Origin: Acidovorax sp. NCPPB 4044
GTDB lineage: Bacteria; Pseudomonadota; Gammaproteobacteria; Burkholderiales; Burkholderiaceae_C
Direction of reading: 5' to 3'
DNA length: 64,000 nucleotides
Assembly: GCF_028069655.1 (NCBI RefSeq)
Contig: NZ_JAMCOS010000001.1
Span: 4,804,001 to 4,868,000, forward strand
Shown: positions 46,588 to 54,614 of the stretch, in pieces
How the letters are laid out: every line of letters starts with the position of its first letter
Numbering within the stretch: the first letter of the stretch is position 1
Notes under the pieces: generated by a model
What the model saw: only the letters and a program-made list of their open reading frames with translations
Told to the model about the DNA's origin: nothing
The model's database searches: none
Made by a program: the position numbers and the translations under genes

Positions 46588-47412
46588 ATGAGCCCTCGCC
46601 CCCTGGTTTTCATCACCGGTGCATCCAGCGGCATCGGGCAGGCGTTGGCGCTGCGCTACCGCCAGGCAGGCTACCGGTTGGCCCTGGTGGCACGGCGCAC
46701 GGCGGAAATCCAGGCCTGGGCGGATGCCAGCGGCCTGGGCGCCGACGATTTCCGGATCTATCGCGCCGACGTGGCGCAGCCCGACAGCATCATTGCGGCG
46801 GGCACGGAGTGCATGGCCGAGCAAGGACTGCCTGACGTGGTGATCGCGAATGCCGGCATCAGCGTCGGCATGGACACGTCGGAGCGGGAAGACCTCGATG
46901 TCATGGCCCGGACCTTCGCCACCAACAACCTGGGCATGGCAGCCACGTTCCATCCCTTCGTGCCGGGCATGGTCCAGCGTGGAAGCGGCACGCTGGTGGG
47001 GATCGGCAGCGTGGCCGGCATCCGCGGCTTGCCGGGTCACGGTGCCTATTGCTCCAGCAAGGCGGCGGTCATCAGCTACTGCGAGAGCCTGCGGGGAGAA
47101 TTGCGGCCCAGTGGTGTGCGGGTGGTCACGCTCTGCCCGGGTTATATCGACACGCCGCTCACGCGCCAGAACCGCTATGCCATGCCGTTTCTCATGCAGC
47201 CCGCCGATTTCGCCGACAAGGCGTATGCGGCCATCGGCGCAGGAATTCGTTATCGCGTGATTCCCTGGCAGATGGGCGTGGTCGGCAAGTTGTTGCGTCT
47301 GCTGCCCGGCGGCTTGTTCGACCGGTTGCTGGCGGGCCGGCCCCGCAAGCATCGTACAGGCCATGCGCATGGCGGCGCCGGGGACGGGGCGGGCAAGGAA
47401 CGGCAGAACTGA
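46588..47412 (+). CDS. SDR family oxidoreductase
   Basis: A 274-residue short-chain dehydrogenase. The cofactor motif is FITGASSGIGQALAL, the structural ANAG is IANAGISVG, and the catalytic Ser-Tyr-Lys is seen as GIGSVAG and YCSSKAAVISY. The substrate is not predictable. It follows lptC by 53 bases on the same strand and may be part of the same transcript. Confidence 0.9.
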   Translation: MSPRPLVFITGASSGIGQALALRYRQAGYRLALVARRTAEIQAWADASGLGADDFRIYRADVAQPDSIIAAGTECMAEQGLPDVVIANAGISVGMDTSEREDLDVMARTFATNNLGMAATFHPFVPGMVQRGSGTLVGIGSVAGIRGLPGHGAYCSSKAAVISYCESLRGELRPSGVRVVTLCPGYIDTPLTRQNRYAMPFLMQPADFADKAYAAIGAGIRYRVIPWQMGVVGKLLRLLPGGLFDRLLAGRPRKHRTGHAHGGAGDGAGKERQN

Positions 47413-47517
47413 AGAGCCTGCTGCGGCAGAGCGGTACAGCCGCGTTCAAAAGGGCCTTGCCCGGCTTGGTCCCTGAAGGCGGGGCTAACAGAACAACATG
47501 TGGCGGCACCATCAAAG

Positions 47518-47540
47518 CAAAAGGCCCCGAAGGGCCTTTG
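47518..47540 (-). terminator. Terminator after the first RRM gene
   Basis: On the minus strand, CAAAGGCCC and GGGCCTTTTGC form a stem with a TTCG tetraloop about 57 bases after the stop codon, followed by a short T-run. It may also end the plus-strand kds-lptC-SDR transcript from the other side. Confidence 0.75.
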
Positions 47541-47597
47541 GACACAAAGAATGCTGGGCCTCGCCGAAGCAACCCAGTTGACGCACTCTGCAGGTGC

Positions 47598-48128
47598 TCA
47601 GTAGCCGCCGCCGTTGTTGCCGCCGCCACCGCCGTAACCGCCGCGGCCACCACCACCGCCACCATTGCGCGCACCGGAGCCATAGGGGCTGCGAAAGCCG
47701 CCATCACCACGGCCACCATAGCCACCACCGCCGCCTTCGCGACCGCCGCCACCATAGCCGCCACCGCCACCGCCATCACCACGGCCACCGCCGTATCCAC
47801 CACCGCCGCCGCCACTGCGGCCACCGCCGTAGCCGCCACCACCACCGCCAAAGCCGCCACCGCTACGGGGAGGGCGAGCCTCCATCGGACGGGCCTCGTT
47901 GACCACGATGCTGCGGCCGCCCAGGGATTGGCCGTTCATGCCGTTGATGGCTGCCTGGGCCTCGGCGTCGCTGCCCATTTCGACGAAGCCGAAACCTTTG
48001 GAGCGGCCCGTGTCGCGTTCCATCATGACTTTCGCGCTGGTCACGGCGCCGAATTCGCCGAAGGCCTGCTCGAGATCGCTGTCGCGCACGGAGTACGGCA
48101 GGTTGCCTACGTACAGTTTGTTGCCCAT
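47598..48128 (-). CDS. RRM RNA-binding protein with Gly-rich tail (first paralogue)
   Basis: A 176-residue protein. Residues 1-82 are an RRM with RNP2 KLYVGNLPYS and RNP1 KGFGFVEM; the rest is a low-complexity Gly/Tyr/Arg tail (GGGGGYGGGR type). Such proteins bind single-stranded RNA and are often cold- or stress-induced chaperones, as in cyanobacterial Rbp proteins. A paralogue lies next to it at 48391. The Shine-Dalgarno GGAG is inside a 9-bp hairpin in the leader, so translation may be temperature- or protein-controlled. A leader of roughly 125 bases is suggested by a possible -10 (CATAAT at 48262-48267). Confidence 0.9.
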   Translation of the reverse strand: MGNKLYVGNLPYSVRDSDLEQAFGEFGAVTSAKVMMERDTGRSKGFGFVEMGSDAEAQAAINGMNGQSLGGRSIVVNEARPMEARPPRSGGGFGGGGGGYGGGRSGGGGGGYGGGRGDGGGGGGYGGGGREGGGGGYGGRGDGGFRSPYGSGARNGGGGGGRGGYGGGGGNNGGGY

Positions 48129-48130
48129 CA

Positions 48131-48172
48131 CGGGACTCCTCAAAAACACATGGAAAAAGCGATGGAGTCCCG
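48131..48172 (-). promoter_or_regulatory. Shine-Dalgarno-sequestering hairpin, first RRM gene
   Basis: CGGGACTCC and GGAGTCCCG (minus strand; 48164-48172 and 48131-48139) form a perfect 9-bp stem with a 24-base loop. The GGAG of the 3' arm is the ribosome binding site of the gene starting at 48128. A 12-base block, GTCAGTTTCGCG (48208-48219), lies 36 bases upstream and is shared with the paralogue. Confidence 0.68.
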
Positions 48173-48327
48173 AAAACGCAGCCAGTCGGTCATTTAGAGC
48201 CCCTATGCGCGAAACTGACGGATCCCCGCAATGCAACGCGAAAAAAGATTTTCGCCGAAGCATTATGGGCCATAAAGAGTTGAAAAGATCAAGCCGTCCC
48301 AAGCCTCTGATTCACTTGGGCATGAAT

Positions 48328-48357
48328 AAAAAAAGGACCCGTGAGGGTCCTTTTTTG
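48328..48357. terminator. Bidirectional terminator between the two RRM genes
   Basis: AAAAAAAGGACCC-GTGA-GGGTCCTTTTTT is a near-perfect hairpin with A and T tracts on both sides, so it can end transcripts from either strand. It lies 34 bases after the stop of the second RRM gene. Confidence 0.85.
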
Positions 48358-48390
48358 TATCTGTTGGCAACCGCGCTGAGCGGTAACCCA

Positions 48391-48765
48391 TCAGTAGTTG
48401 CGGCCGCCGCCGTAGCCGCCGCCATTGCCGCCGCCGAAGCCGCCGCTGCGGCCACCGCCGCCGTAGCCACCGCCACCATTGCCGCCGCCGAAGCCGCCGC
48501 TACGGGGAGGGCGGGCTTCCATGGGACGTGCCTCGTTCACGACGAGATCACGGCCACCGAAGTTCTGGCCATGGGCGCCTTGGATGGCGGCTTGTGCTTC
48601 GGCATCGCTGCCCATTTCGACGAAGCCGAAACCCTTGGAGCGGCCGGTGTCACGTTCCATCATGACCTTGGCGCTGGAGACGGAGCCGTATTGGCTGAAC
48701 GTCTGTTGCAGGTCGTCGTCACGGAAGGAATAGGGCAGGTTGCCCACGTAGAGTTTGTTGCCCAT
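48391..48765 (-). CDS. RRM RNA-binding protein with Gly-rich tail (second paralogue)
   Basis: A 124-residue paralogue of the neighbouring RRM protein. The first 90 residues are nearly the same (KLYVGNLPYSFRDDDLQQT, KGFGFVEM) and the Gly-rich tail is shorter. It is probably an RNA chaperone of the cold-shock-like Rbp type. It has its own leader with the same architecture as the first copy, so the pair looks like a tandem duplication that kept its regulatory RNA. Confidence 0.9.
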   Translation of the reverse strand: MGNKLYVGNLPYSFRDDDLQQTFSQYGSVSSAKVMMERDTGRSKGFGFVEMGSDAEAQAAIQGAHGQNFGGRDLVVNEARPMEARPPRSGGFGGGNGGGGYGGGGRSGGFGGGNGGGYGGGRNY

Positions 48766-48768
48766 GAA

Positions 48769-48805
48769 GGACTCCTAAAAAAAACAAGAAAACGCGATGG
48801 AGCCC
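48769..48805 (-). promoter_or_regulatory. Shine-Dalgarno-sequestering hairpin, second RRM gene
   Basis: GGGCTCC (48799-48805, minus strand) can pair with GGAGTCC (48769-48775), which contains the ribosome binding site, as a 7-bp stem with one G-U pair. In the first copy the same position is an A-U pair. The conserved block GTCGGTTTCGCG lies at 48840-48851, 35 bases upstream. The rest of the gap to 49020 holds only a possible -10 on the minus strand (GATAAT at 48895-48900). Confidence 0.6.
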
Positions 48806-49034
48806 GACGCAACCAGCAAACCTGTGACGATTTCAGAGACGCGAAACCGACCAATCACCGCAATTTGCATCCCTGCGAGCAGAAACGCCGAACCATTATC
48901 AACCAACTATTCCGGAGTGCAGGATGAAAATTGGCGCGGTTGCAACGTTCGAGGGGAGTATTTACCCGGGTTTTGCGTGGCGTGGGTGGTTTTGGCCGAC
49001 CGATGAGCGGCTCGAGGCACGCACTACAATCGCG

Positions 49035-49194
49035 GCAGTCTTTGGGGAGTAGCCCGCCCGGCGCCATGTGCTGCACGGGGGCATGCGTCAACAAACTTGG
49101 GCCGTTCCGGCCTATGGCGCATGCGGTTCCACCGAACTGGGCGAGACCATTGACTGCGTACCGATCCAATGGCCGGAGTCGGGGCGCAGTCAAT
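49035..49194 (+). promoter_or_regulatory. yybP-ykoY (manganese) riboswitch
   Basis: The hallmark TTTGGGGAGTAGCC follows GCAGTC, and GGGCGAGACCATTGACTGC closes the aptamer: GCAGTC (49035-49040) pairs with GACTGC (49152-49157) as P1, and the two loops carry the conserved sequences of this riboswitch class. The closing strand ATTGACTGCG (49149-49158) is also perfectly complementary to CGCAGTCAAT (49185-49194), which gives an alternative hairpin and a simple switch. A -10 TACAAT lies at 49025-49030. The controlled gene encodes a probable manganese exporter. Confidence 0.88.
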
Positions 49195-49207
49195 GCTGTC
49201 TGCTCAT

Positions 49208-49223
49208 ATATCCGGCCGGATAT
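49208..49223 (+). promoter_or_regulatory. Palindrome at the translation start of the GDT1-family gene
   Basis: ATATCCGGCCGGATAT is a perfect 16-base palindrome ending nine bases before the ATG. It could fold over the ribosome binding region and act with the riboswitch. No canonical Shine-Dalgarno is visible here. Confidence 0.4.
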
Positions 49224-49232
49224 CCCCACGCC

Positions 49233-49811
49233 ATGGAAGCCTTTCTCGTTTCTACGTCCATCGTCGCGCTCGCCGAGATGGGCGACAAGACCCAACTCCT
49301 CTCCCTCGTCCTGGCGGCCCGTTTCCGCAAGCCCTGGCCCATCGTGCTCGGCATTCTCATGGCGACCACGGCCAACCATGCCCTGGCGGGTGCGGTGGGC
49401 GCCTGGGTGACCACCGTCATCGGCCCGCAGGTGCTGCGGTGGATCCTGGGCTTGTCGTTCATCGCCATGGCCGCGTGGATGCTCATTCCCGACAAGCTGG
49501 ATGAAGACGAGGCCGCCGGGCCGCCGCGCTTCGGCGTGTTCGGCACCACGCTGGTGGCGTTCTTCCTGGCCGAGATGGGCGACAAGACCCAGGTGGCGAC
49601 GGTGATGCTGGCTGCGCAGTACAGCGCCTATGCCTGGGTGGTGGCGGGCACCACGCTCGGGATGATGCTGGCCAATGCGCCGGTCGTCTGGCTGGGCGAG
49701 CGCATCACGCGGCGCGTGCCGATCCGCGCGGTGCACGTGGTGTCGGCGATCATTTTTGTGGTGCTGGGGCTGATCGCGCTGTTCGCTCCTGCGGCCGGTC
49801 CTTTGGCATAA
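49233..49811 (+). CDS. TMEM165/GDT1 family transporter, probable manganese exporter
   Basis: A 192-residue inner-membrane protein of the UPF0016 family. Two repeats each carry the E-x-G-D-K-T motif (LAEMGDKTQLLSL near residue 13 and LAEMGDKTQVATV near 112), with six hydrophobic segments. Members such as MneA export Mn2+. The manganese riboswitch directly upstream supports that role here. The SAM-II riboswitch of metX begins eight bases after its stop codon, and the possible metX promoter overlaps its 3' end. Confidence 0.9.
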   Translation: MEAFLVSTSIVALAEMGDKTQLLSLVLAARFRKPWPIVLGILMATTANHALAGAVGAWVTTVIGPQVLRWILGLSFIAMAAWMLIPDKLDEDEAAGPPRFGVFGTTLVAFFLAEMGDKTQVATVMLAAQYSAYAWVVAGTTLGMMLANAPVVWLGERITRRVPIRAVHVVSAIIFVVLGLIALFAPAAGPLA

Positions 49812-49818
49812 TTGCCGC

Positions 49819-49874
49819 TCACGCGCCGATTTGCCATAGCTTGCGGGCGCTTTATAAATCCAGCTAAAGACCCG
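49819..49874 (+). promoter_or_regulatory. SAM-II riboswitch upstream of metX
   Basis: The sequence CGCGCCGATTTGCCATAGC, then GGGCGCTTTATAAATCCAGC and TAAA, aligns closely with the SAM-II consensus. Its pairings are intact: P1 GCGCC (49823-49827) with GGCGC (49846-49850), the pseudoknot GATTT (49828-49832) with AAATC (49856-49860), and TAGCT (49837-49841) with AGCTA (49862-49866). It should bind S-adenosylmethionine and lower metX expression. Confidence 0.9.
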
Positions 49875-49894
49875 ACCGATGGTGCATAGCGACG

Positions 49895-49928
49895 ACCCGG
49901 CCTCGTTTTTAGCGATGCCGGGTTTTTT
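49895..49928 (+). terminator. Riboswitch-controlled terminator before metX
   Basis: ACCCGGC (49895-49901) pairs with GCCGGGT (49917-49923), followed by a run of T. It ends only six bases before the metX start codon, so transcription of metX must read through it. It fits as the expression platform of the SAM-II riboswitch. Confidence 0.8.
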
Positions 49929-49934
49929 CTTTCC

Positions 49935-51065
49935 ATGTCGTTCATCGCCACACCGCAATCCATGCATTTCGCGGAGCCGCTACCCCTGCTGGGGGGCGCA
50001 TCGATCCGCGACTACACGCTGGCCTACGAGACCTACGGAACCCTGAACGCCGACCGCTCCAATGCGGTGCTGGTGTGCCATGCGCTCAATGCATCGCACC
50101 ACGTGGCGGGCGTCTACGAAGGGCAGCCGCGCAGCGAAGGCTGGTGGGACAACATGATCGGCCCGGGCAAGCCGGTGGACACGGACCGGTTCTTCGTGAT
50201 CGGCATCAACAACCTGGGCTCCTGCTTCGGATCGACGGGGCCGATGCATCCGCACCCCGATACCGGCGAAATCTACGGCGCCGATTTCCCCGTGGTGACC
50301 GTGGAAGACTGGGTGACCGCCCAGGCGCGCCTGCTGGACCGGCTGGGCGTGCAGCAGCTCGCCGCCGTGCTGGGCGGCAGCCTCGGCGGCATGCAGGCGC
50401 TGTCGTGGTCGCTGCAGTACCCGGAGCGCATGCGCCATGCGGTGGTGGTGGCGAGCGCCCCCAACCTCACGGCCGAGAACATCGCGTTCAACGAGGTGGC
50501 GCGCCGCGCGATCGTGACCGACCCGGATTTCCATGGCGGCCATTTCTACCGCTATGGCACGGTGCCCAAGCGGGGCCTGCGCATCGCCCGGATGATCGGC
50601 CACATCACGTACCTGTCCGATGACGTGATGAACGAGAAATTCGGCCGCCAGCTGCGCGAGGGGCTCGCGCCCAAGTACAGCACGCAGGACATCGAGTTCC
50701 AGATCGAGAGCTACCTGCGCTACCAGGGCGACAAGTTCAGCGACTACTTCGATGCCAACACCTACCTGCACATCACCCGCGCGCTCGACTATTTCGATCC
50801 GGCGCTGGCCTACGGCGGCAACCTCACGCTGGCGCTGGCGCGCGCCAGCGCGAAATTCCTGCTCGTGAGCTTCACGACCGACTGGCGCTTCTCCCCGGCG
50901 CGCAGCCGGGAGATCGTCAAGGCGCTGCTCGACAACCGGCGCAGCGTGAGCTACGCGGAGATCGACGCGCCGCACGGCCACGATGCCTTCCTGCTGGACG
51001 ACGCGCGCTACCTGGGCGTGATGCGCTCTTATTTCGAAGGCATTGCCAAGGAGTCCGCCGCATGA
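49935..51065 (+). CDS. metX: Homoserine O-acyltransferase MetX
   Basis: A 376-residue alpha/beta hydrolase-fold enzyme that acylates homoserine on the way to methionine. The nucleophile elbow [12 protein letters not shown] carries the catalytic serine, and a C-terminal histidine lies in [11 protein letters not shown]. In many betaproteobacteria this group uses succinyl-CoA (MetXS), so O-succinyltransferase activity is plausible. It follows a SAM-II riboswitch and overlaps metW by four bases. Confidence 0.95.
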   Translation: MSFIATPQSMHFAEPLPLLGGASIRDYTLAYETYGTLNADRSNAVLVCHALNASHHVAGVYEGQPRSEGWWDNMIGPGKPVDTDRFFVIGINNLGSCFGSTGPMHPHPDTGEIYGADFPVVTVEDWVTAQARLLDRLGVQQLAAVLGGSLGGMQALSWSLQYPERMRHAVVVASAPNLTAENIAFNEVARRAIVTDPDFHGGHFYRYGTVPKRGLRIARMIGHITYLSDDVMNEKFGRQLREGLAPKYSTQDIEFQIESYLRYQGDKFSDYFDANTYLHITRALDYFDPALAYGGNLTLALARASAKFLLVSFTTDWRFSPARSREIVKALLDNRRSVSYAEIDAPHGHDAFLLDDARYLGVMRSYFEGIAKESAA

Positions 51066-51646
51066 GCGATCCATCCACCATGCATGCGATCGCACGCCTC
51101 GTGCCCCACGGCGCCCGCGTGCTCGACCTTGGCTGCGGCGACGGCGCGCTGCTCGCGATGCTGCAGCGCGAGCGCGGCTGCACCGGCTACGGCGTGGAGA
51201 TCGCCGACGAGAACGTGCTGGCCTGCGTGCGCCGCGGCGTGAACGTGGTGCAGCTCAACCTCGACGAGGGGCTGGCCATGTTCAACGACAACGCGTTCGA
51301 CGTGGTGCTGCAGATCGACACGCTGCAGCACCTGCGCAATGCCGAGGTGATGCTGCGGGAGACGGCACGCGTCGGCCGCGCGGGCATCGTCGCGTTCCCG
51401 AATTTCGCGCATTGGCCCAACCGCCTGTCCGTGCTGCGCGGGCGCATGCCGGTCACGCGGCGCCTGCCCTACCAGTGGTACGACACGCCCAACATCCGCG
51501 TGGGCACGTTCAAGGATTTCGAGGTGCTCGCGCACAAGAACAACCTGCGGGTGCTCGATGCCTTCGGGCTGCAGGGCGGGCGCGAGGTGCGCCTGCTGCC
51601 CAATGCGATGGCGGGAACGGCCGTGTTCCATTTCGAACACGACTGA
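51062..51646 (+). CDS. metW: Methionine biosynthesis protein MetW
   Basis: A 194-residue methyltransferase-fold protein found with metX in proteobacteria. The motif [15 protein letters not shown] is present near the N-terminus, followed by [15 protein letters not shown]. It overlaps the metX stop (ATGA), and the pair is needed together for methionine synthesis in related species. No downstream gene overlaps. Confidence 0.95.
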   Translation: MSDPSTMHAIARLVPHGARVLDLGCGDGALLAMLQRERGCTGYGVEIADENVLACVRRGVNVVQLNLDEGLAMFNDNAFDVVLQIDTLQHLRNAEVMLRETARVGRAGIVAFPNFAHWPNRLSVLRGRMPVTRRLPYQWYDTPNIRVGTFKDFEVLAHKNNLRVLDAFGLQGGREVRLLPNAMAGTAVFHFEHD

Positions 51647-51753
51647 CGGCCAGGCACCCCGGAGACGGCAGAGGCTGGCCGTTCCGGGACTCTTCGTTTA
51701 TTCTCCGGCGCCCCGCGTGCCCCTCGATTTCCCTGCCCGATCCGCTTTCCGCC

Positions 51754-52977
51754 ATGTCCCAGTTCACGCTGCATTTGCCGACCATGCTGGTGATGACCGT
51801 CGTGGGCTCCCTGGTGATGGCGGCCGGGCTGCTGCTGGTGGGCGTGCAGCGGCGGCGCGAGGGCCTGGGCCTGTGGGCGGCGGCGCTGCTGATGCAGTCG
51901 TTGGCGTATGTGCTGCTCGCGCTGCGCGGGCGGTTGCCCGACGCGATTTCCATCGTGGCGGCGAACGGCCTGCTGGCCGGCGTGTTCGCCAGCCTGCTCG
52001 CGGCCCTCTACCAATACCTCCGCCGTCCGCTGCCGTGGCTGCAGATCGTGCTGCCGGTGCTGCTCACGCTGGCCCTGTTCATCGCGTTCCGGGAGGACTA
52101 CACGGCGCGGCTGGTGCTGGCGGGCGTCATCTATCCGCTGCAGCTCGGCCTGGTGCTGTGGACGCTGGGCCGGCATCCGTCGGAGGGGTACGGCGCCCGG
52201 CTGGTGGCCGCGGGCATCTGGATGCAGGTGGCGATGCTGGTGGCCCGCGCGCTGGCCGCCGCCACCGGGCACCTGCCCACGGGAGGGCTGCTGGAGGCGA
52301 GCTTCTGGCAGCACGCGACCTTCCTCACCACGTTCGTCACGGTGCAGGCATCGTCCTTCGGGTTCATCTTCATGGCGCGCGACCGGGCCGATGCCATCAA
52401 CCGCCGCATGGCCGCGCGCGATCCGCTCACCGGCGTGCCCAACCGCCGCGCGACCATCGCCGCGCTGGACCGCGACGTGGGCCGCGCCATCCGGTCGCGC
52501 GAGCCGCTGTCGCTCATGATGGTGGACATCGACCATTTCAAGCGCGTCAACGACGGGCTGGGCCACCTCGTGGGCGACCAGGTGCTGCGCGGCGTGGTGG
52601 ACGTGATGGGCACGCGCATCCGCGCACAGGACATGATCGGGCGCTACGGCGGCGAGGAGTTCCTCGTGCTGTTGCCCGACACCCCGCTGGCGGGGGCGCA
52701 GCGGCTGGCGGCCGACCTTTGCCGCAGTGTGGAAAAAGCCCGCTTCGACACGTCCGCGGGGCCCGTGCAGGTTACGCTGAGCATCGGCGTGTTCGGCGGC
52801 CGCCTGGAGCCCGGCGATGGCTGGGACATGCTGATCGCCGCGGCCGACCGGGCGATGTACGACGCCAAGCACGGTGGCCGCAACCGTGTCGTCGTGGCGG
52901 ATGCCCCGCTGCGGCTGCCGCCCCACGGCATGGGCCCCCGGGACGGCCCCGAGACACTCGCTCCCGGCGGCCCCTGA
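51754..52977 (+). CDS. Membrane GGDEF diguanylate cyclase
   Basis: A 407-residue protein. Six or seven hydrophobic segments span about residues 8-210, then a complete GGDEF domain follows with DPLTGVPNRR, MVDIDHFKRVND and GRYGGEEFLVLLP. RAQD five residues before GGEEF gives an inhibitory I-site. It should make c-di-GMP at the membrane in response to an unknown signal. Start at 51754 (MSQFTLH); longer frames overlap metW and are not protein-like. Confidence 0.9.
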   Translation: MSQFTLHLPTMLVMTVVGSLVMAAGLLLVGVQRRREGLGLWAAALLMQSLAYVLLALRGRLPDAISIVAANGLLAGVFASLLAALYQYLRRPLPWLQIVLPVLLTLALFIAFREDYTARLVLAGVIYPLQLGLVLWTLGRHPSEGYGARLVAAGIWMQVAMLVARALAAATGHLPTGGLLEASFWQHATFLTTFVTVQASSFGFIFMARDRADAINRRMAARDPLTGVPNRRATIAALDRDVGRAIRSREPLSLMMVDIDHFKRVNDGLGHLVGDQVLRGVVDVMGTRIRAQDMIGRYGGEEFLVLLPDTPLAGAQRLAADLCRSVEKARFDTSAGPVQVTLSIGVFGGRLEPGDGWDMLIAAADRAMYDAKHGGRNRVVVADAPLRLPPHGMGPRDGPETLAPGGP

Positions 52978-53048
52978 AGTCGCCGGCCCGCTGCGCGGGG
53001 ACCCGCGCCGTGCGGCTGCGGCACCGCTCCCATCTTTTGAGGAACACC

Positions 53049-54527
53049 ATGAACGCACCCATCGCCCCGCACCTCCTGCAACCGGCCGAAGCGCTGGACC
53101 ACGTCAGCCGCCAGTGGGACGGCGACATCGTGCGCCAGCTCACCGACTACATCGCGATCCCCGCCAAATCGCCCGGCTTCGCACCCGACTGGGAGCAGCT
53201 CGGCCTGCTCGACACGGTGCTGCGCAATGCGGCGGCGTGGGTGGAGGCGCAGCGCGTGGAAGGCCTGCGGCTGGAGGTCATCCGCCAGCCGGGCCGCACG
53301 CCGGTGCTGTTCTTCGAGGTGGAGGCCACGCGGCCGCGTTCGGACCAGACCGTGCTCATGTACGGCCACCTCGACAAGCAGCCCGAGTTCGACGGCTGGC
53401 GCAAGGATCTGGGTCCGTGGACGCCCAAGTACGAGGACGGCAAGCTCTACGGCCGCGGCGGCGCGGACGATGGCTATGCGGTCTACGCCAGCATCGCCGC
53501 CGTGCAGGAGATCAAGCGGCAGGGCGTGCCGCACCCGCGCATCGTGGGCCTGATCGAGACCTGCGAGGAAAGCGGCTCGCGCGATCTGCTGCCCTACATC
53601 GATCTGCTGCGCCCGCGCCTGGGCAACGTGGAGCTGGTGATCTGCCTGGATTCCGGCGCCGGCAACTACGACCAGCTCTGGCTCACCACCAGCCTGCGCG
53701 GCATGGTGAGCGGCACGCTCAAGGTGCAGATCCTCACCGAGGGCGTGCATTCGGGCGATGCCTCGGGCCTCGTGCCCTCGTCGTTCCGCATCATGCGGCA
53801 GGTGCTCGACCGGCTGGAGGATTCCGCCAGCGGCCGCCTGCTGCCGGCGAGCTTCCACTGCGAAGTACCGCCCGACCGCCTCGCGCAGGCGCGCGCCACG
53901 GCCGCGATTCTGGGCGACGAGGTGATGCGGCGCTTTCCCTGGGCGCACTACGACTGCGGCGGCTCCACCGCCTTCGCGCTGCCCACCACCGACGACCCGG
54001 TGCAGGCGCTCATCAACCGCACCTGGACGCCCACGCTCAGCGTGACGGGCGCCGAAGGGCTGCCGGCCCTGCAGGACGCGGGCAACGTGCTGCGTCCCTA
54101 CACCGCCTTCAAGCTCAGCCTGCGCCTGCCCCCGGTGGTGGACGCCGCCGAGAGCGTGCAGACGCTCAAGGCGCTGCTGGAGGACAACGCGCCCTACCAG
54201 GCCCGCGTGACCTTCGAGCCCGGCAGCGCGGCCAGCGGCTGGAACGCGCCGGCGATCACGCCGTGGTTCGAGACCGCGCTCAACGCCGCGAGCCAGGCGC
54301 ATTTCGGCGCGCCCTGCGGCTACATCGGGCAGGGCGGCACCATTCCGCTCATGAACATGCTGAGCCAGGGCTTCCCCACGGCGCAGATGATGGTCTGCGG
54401 CGTGCTCGGCCCCAAGAGCAACGCCCACGGCCCGAACGAGTTCCTGCACGTGCCCTACGCCAAGAAGCTGACCGCCGCCGTGGCCCAGGTGGTCACGAGC
54501 CTGCCCGAGCCCGCTGCCGGAAGGTAG
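53049..54527 (+). CDS. M20 family metallopeptidase
   Basis: A 492-residue zinc peptidase of the M20 dipeptidase/CNDP group. Metal and catalytic sites: MYGHLDKQPEF (His and Asp), GRGGADDGYA (bridging Asp), ETCEESGSRDL (catalytic Glu pair), CLDSGAGNY and the C-terminal NAHGPNEFLH. It probably cleaves dipeptides or N-acyl amino acids in the cytoplasm. It lies 71 bases after the cyclase gene on the same strand and is convergent with the MFS gene across a repeat. Confidence 0.92.
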   Translation: MNAPIAPHLLQPAEALDHVSRQWDGDIVRQLTDYIAIPAKSPGFAPDWEQLGLLDTVLRNAAAWVEAQRVEGLRLEVIRQPGRTPVLFFEVEATRPRSDQTVLMYGHLDKQPEFDGWRKDLGPWTPKYEDGKLYGRGGADDGYAVYASIAAVQEIKRQGVPHPRIVGLIETCEESGSRDLLPYIDLLRPRLGNVELVICLDSGAGNYDQLWLTTSLRGMVSGTLKVQILTEGVHSGDASGLVPSSFRIMRQVLDRLEDSASGRLLPASFHCEVPPDRLAQARATAAILGDEVMRRFPWAHYDCGGSTAFALPTTDDPVQALINRTWTPTLSVTGAEGLPALQDAGNVLRPYTAFKLSLRLPPVVDAAESVQTLKALLEDNAPYQARVTFEPGSAASGWNAPAITPWFETALNAASQAHFGAPCGYIGQGGTIPLMNMLSQGFPTAQMMVCGVLGPKSNAHGPNEFLHVPYAKKLTAAVAQVVTSLPEPAAGR

Positions 54528-54554
54528 AACGCCAGGTTGGAGTCAAAGGGGCTC

Positions 54555-54598
54555 CATGCCGCCGGATCCATTGAATAGTTTGCTATTTATTTGATAGC
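54555..54598 (-). repeat. Dispersed intergenic repeat, copy D
   Basis: On the minus strand, GCTAT-CAAATAA-ATAGC followed by AAACTATTCAATGGATCC and GGCGGCAT. It lies between the convergent M20 peptidase and MFS genes, 16 bases before the MFS stop, and could serve as their shared transcript end. Confidence 0.82.
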
Positions 54599-54614
54599 AA
54601 AATAGATGCACGGC

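Noticed and set aside
47600..47880. Tandem-repeat DNA resembling a repeat array
   Set aside because: It is the Gly-rich tail of the RRM protein; the repeat follows the coding triplets. The same applies to the Gly-X-Y region at 6650-6900. No CRISPR array was found.
49823..49866. Another copy of the dispersed repeat
   Set aside because: It has ATAGC-like words, but the pairings and consensus fit a SAM-II riboswitch.
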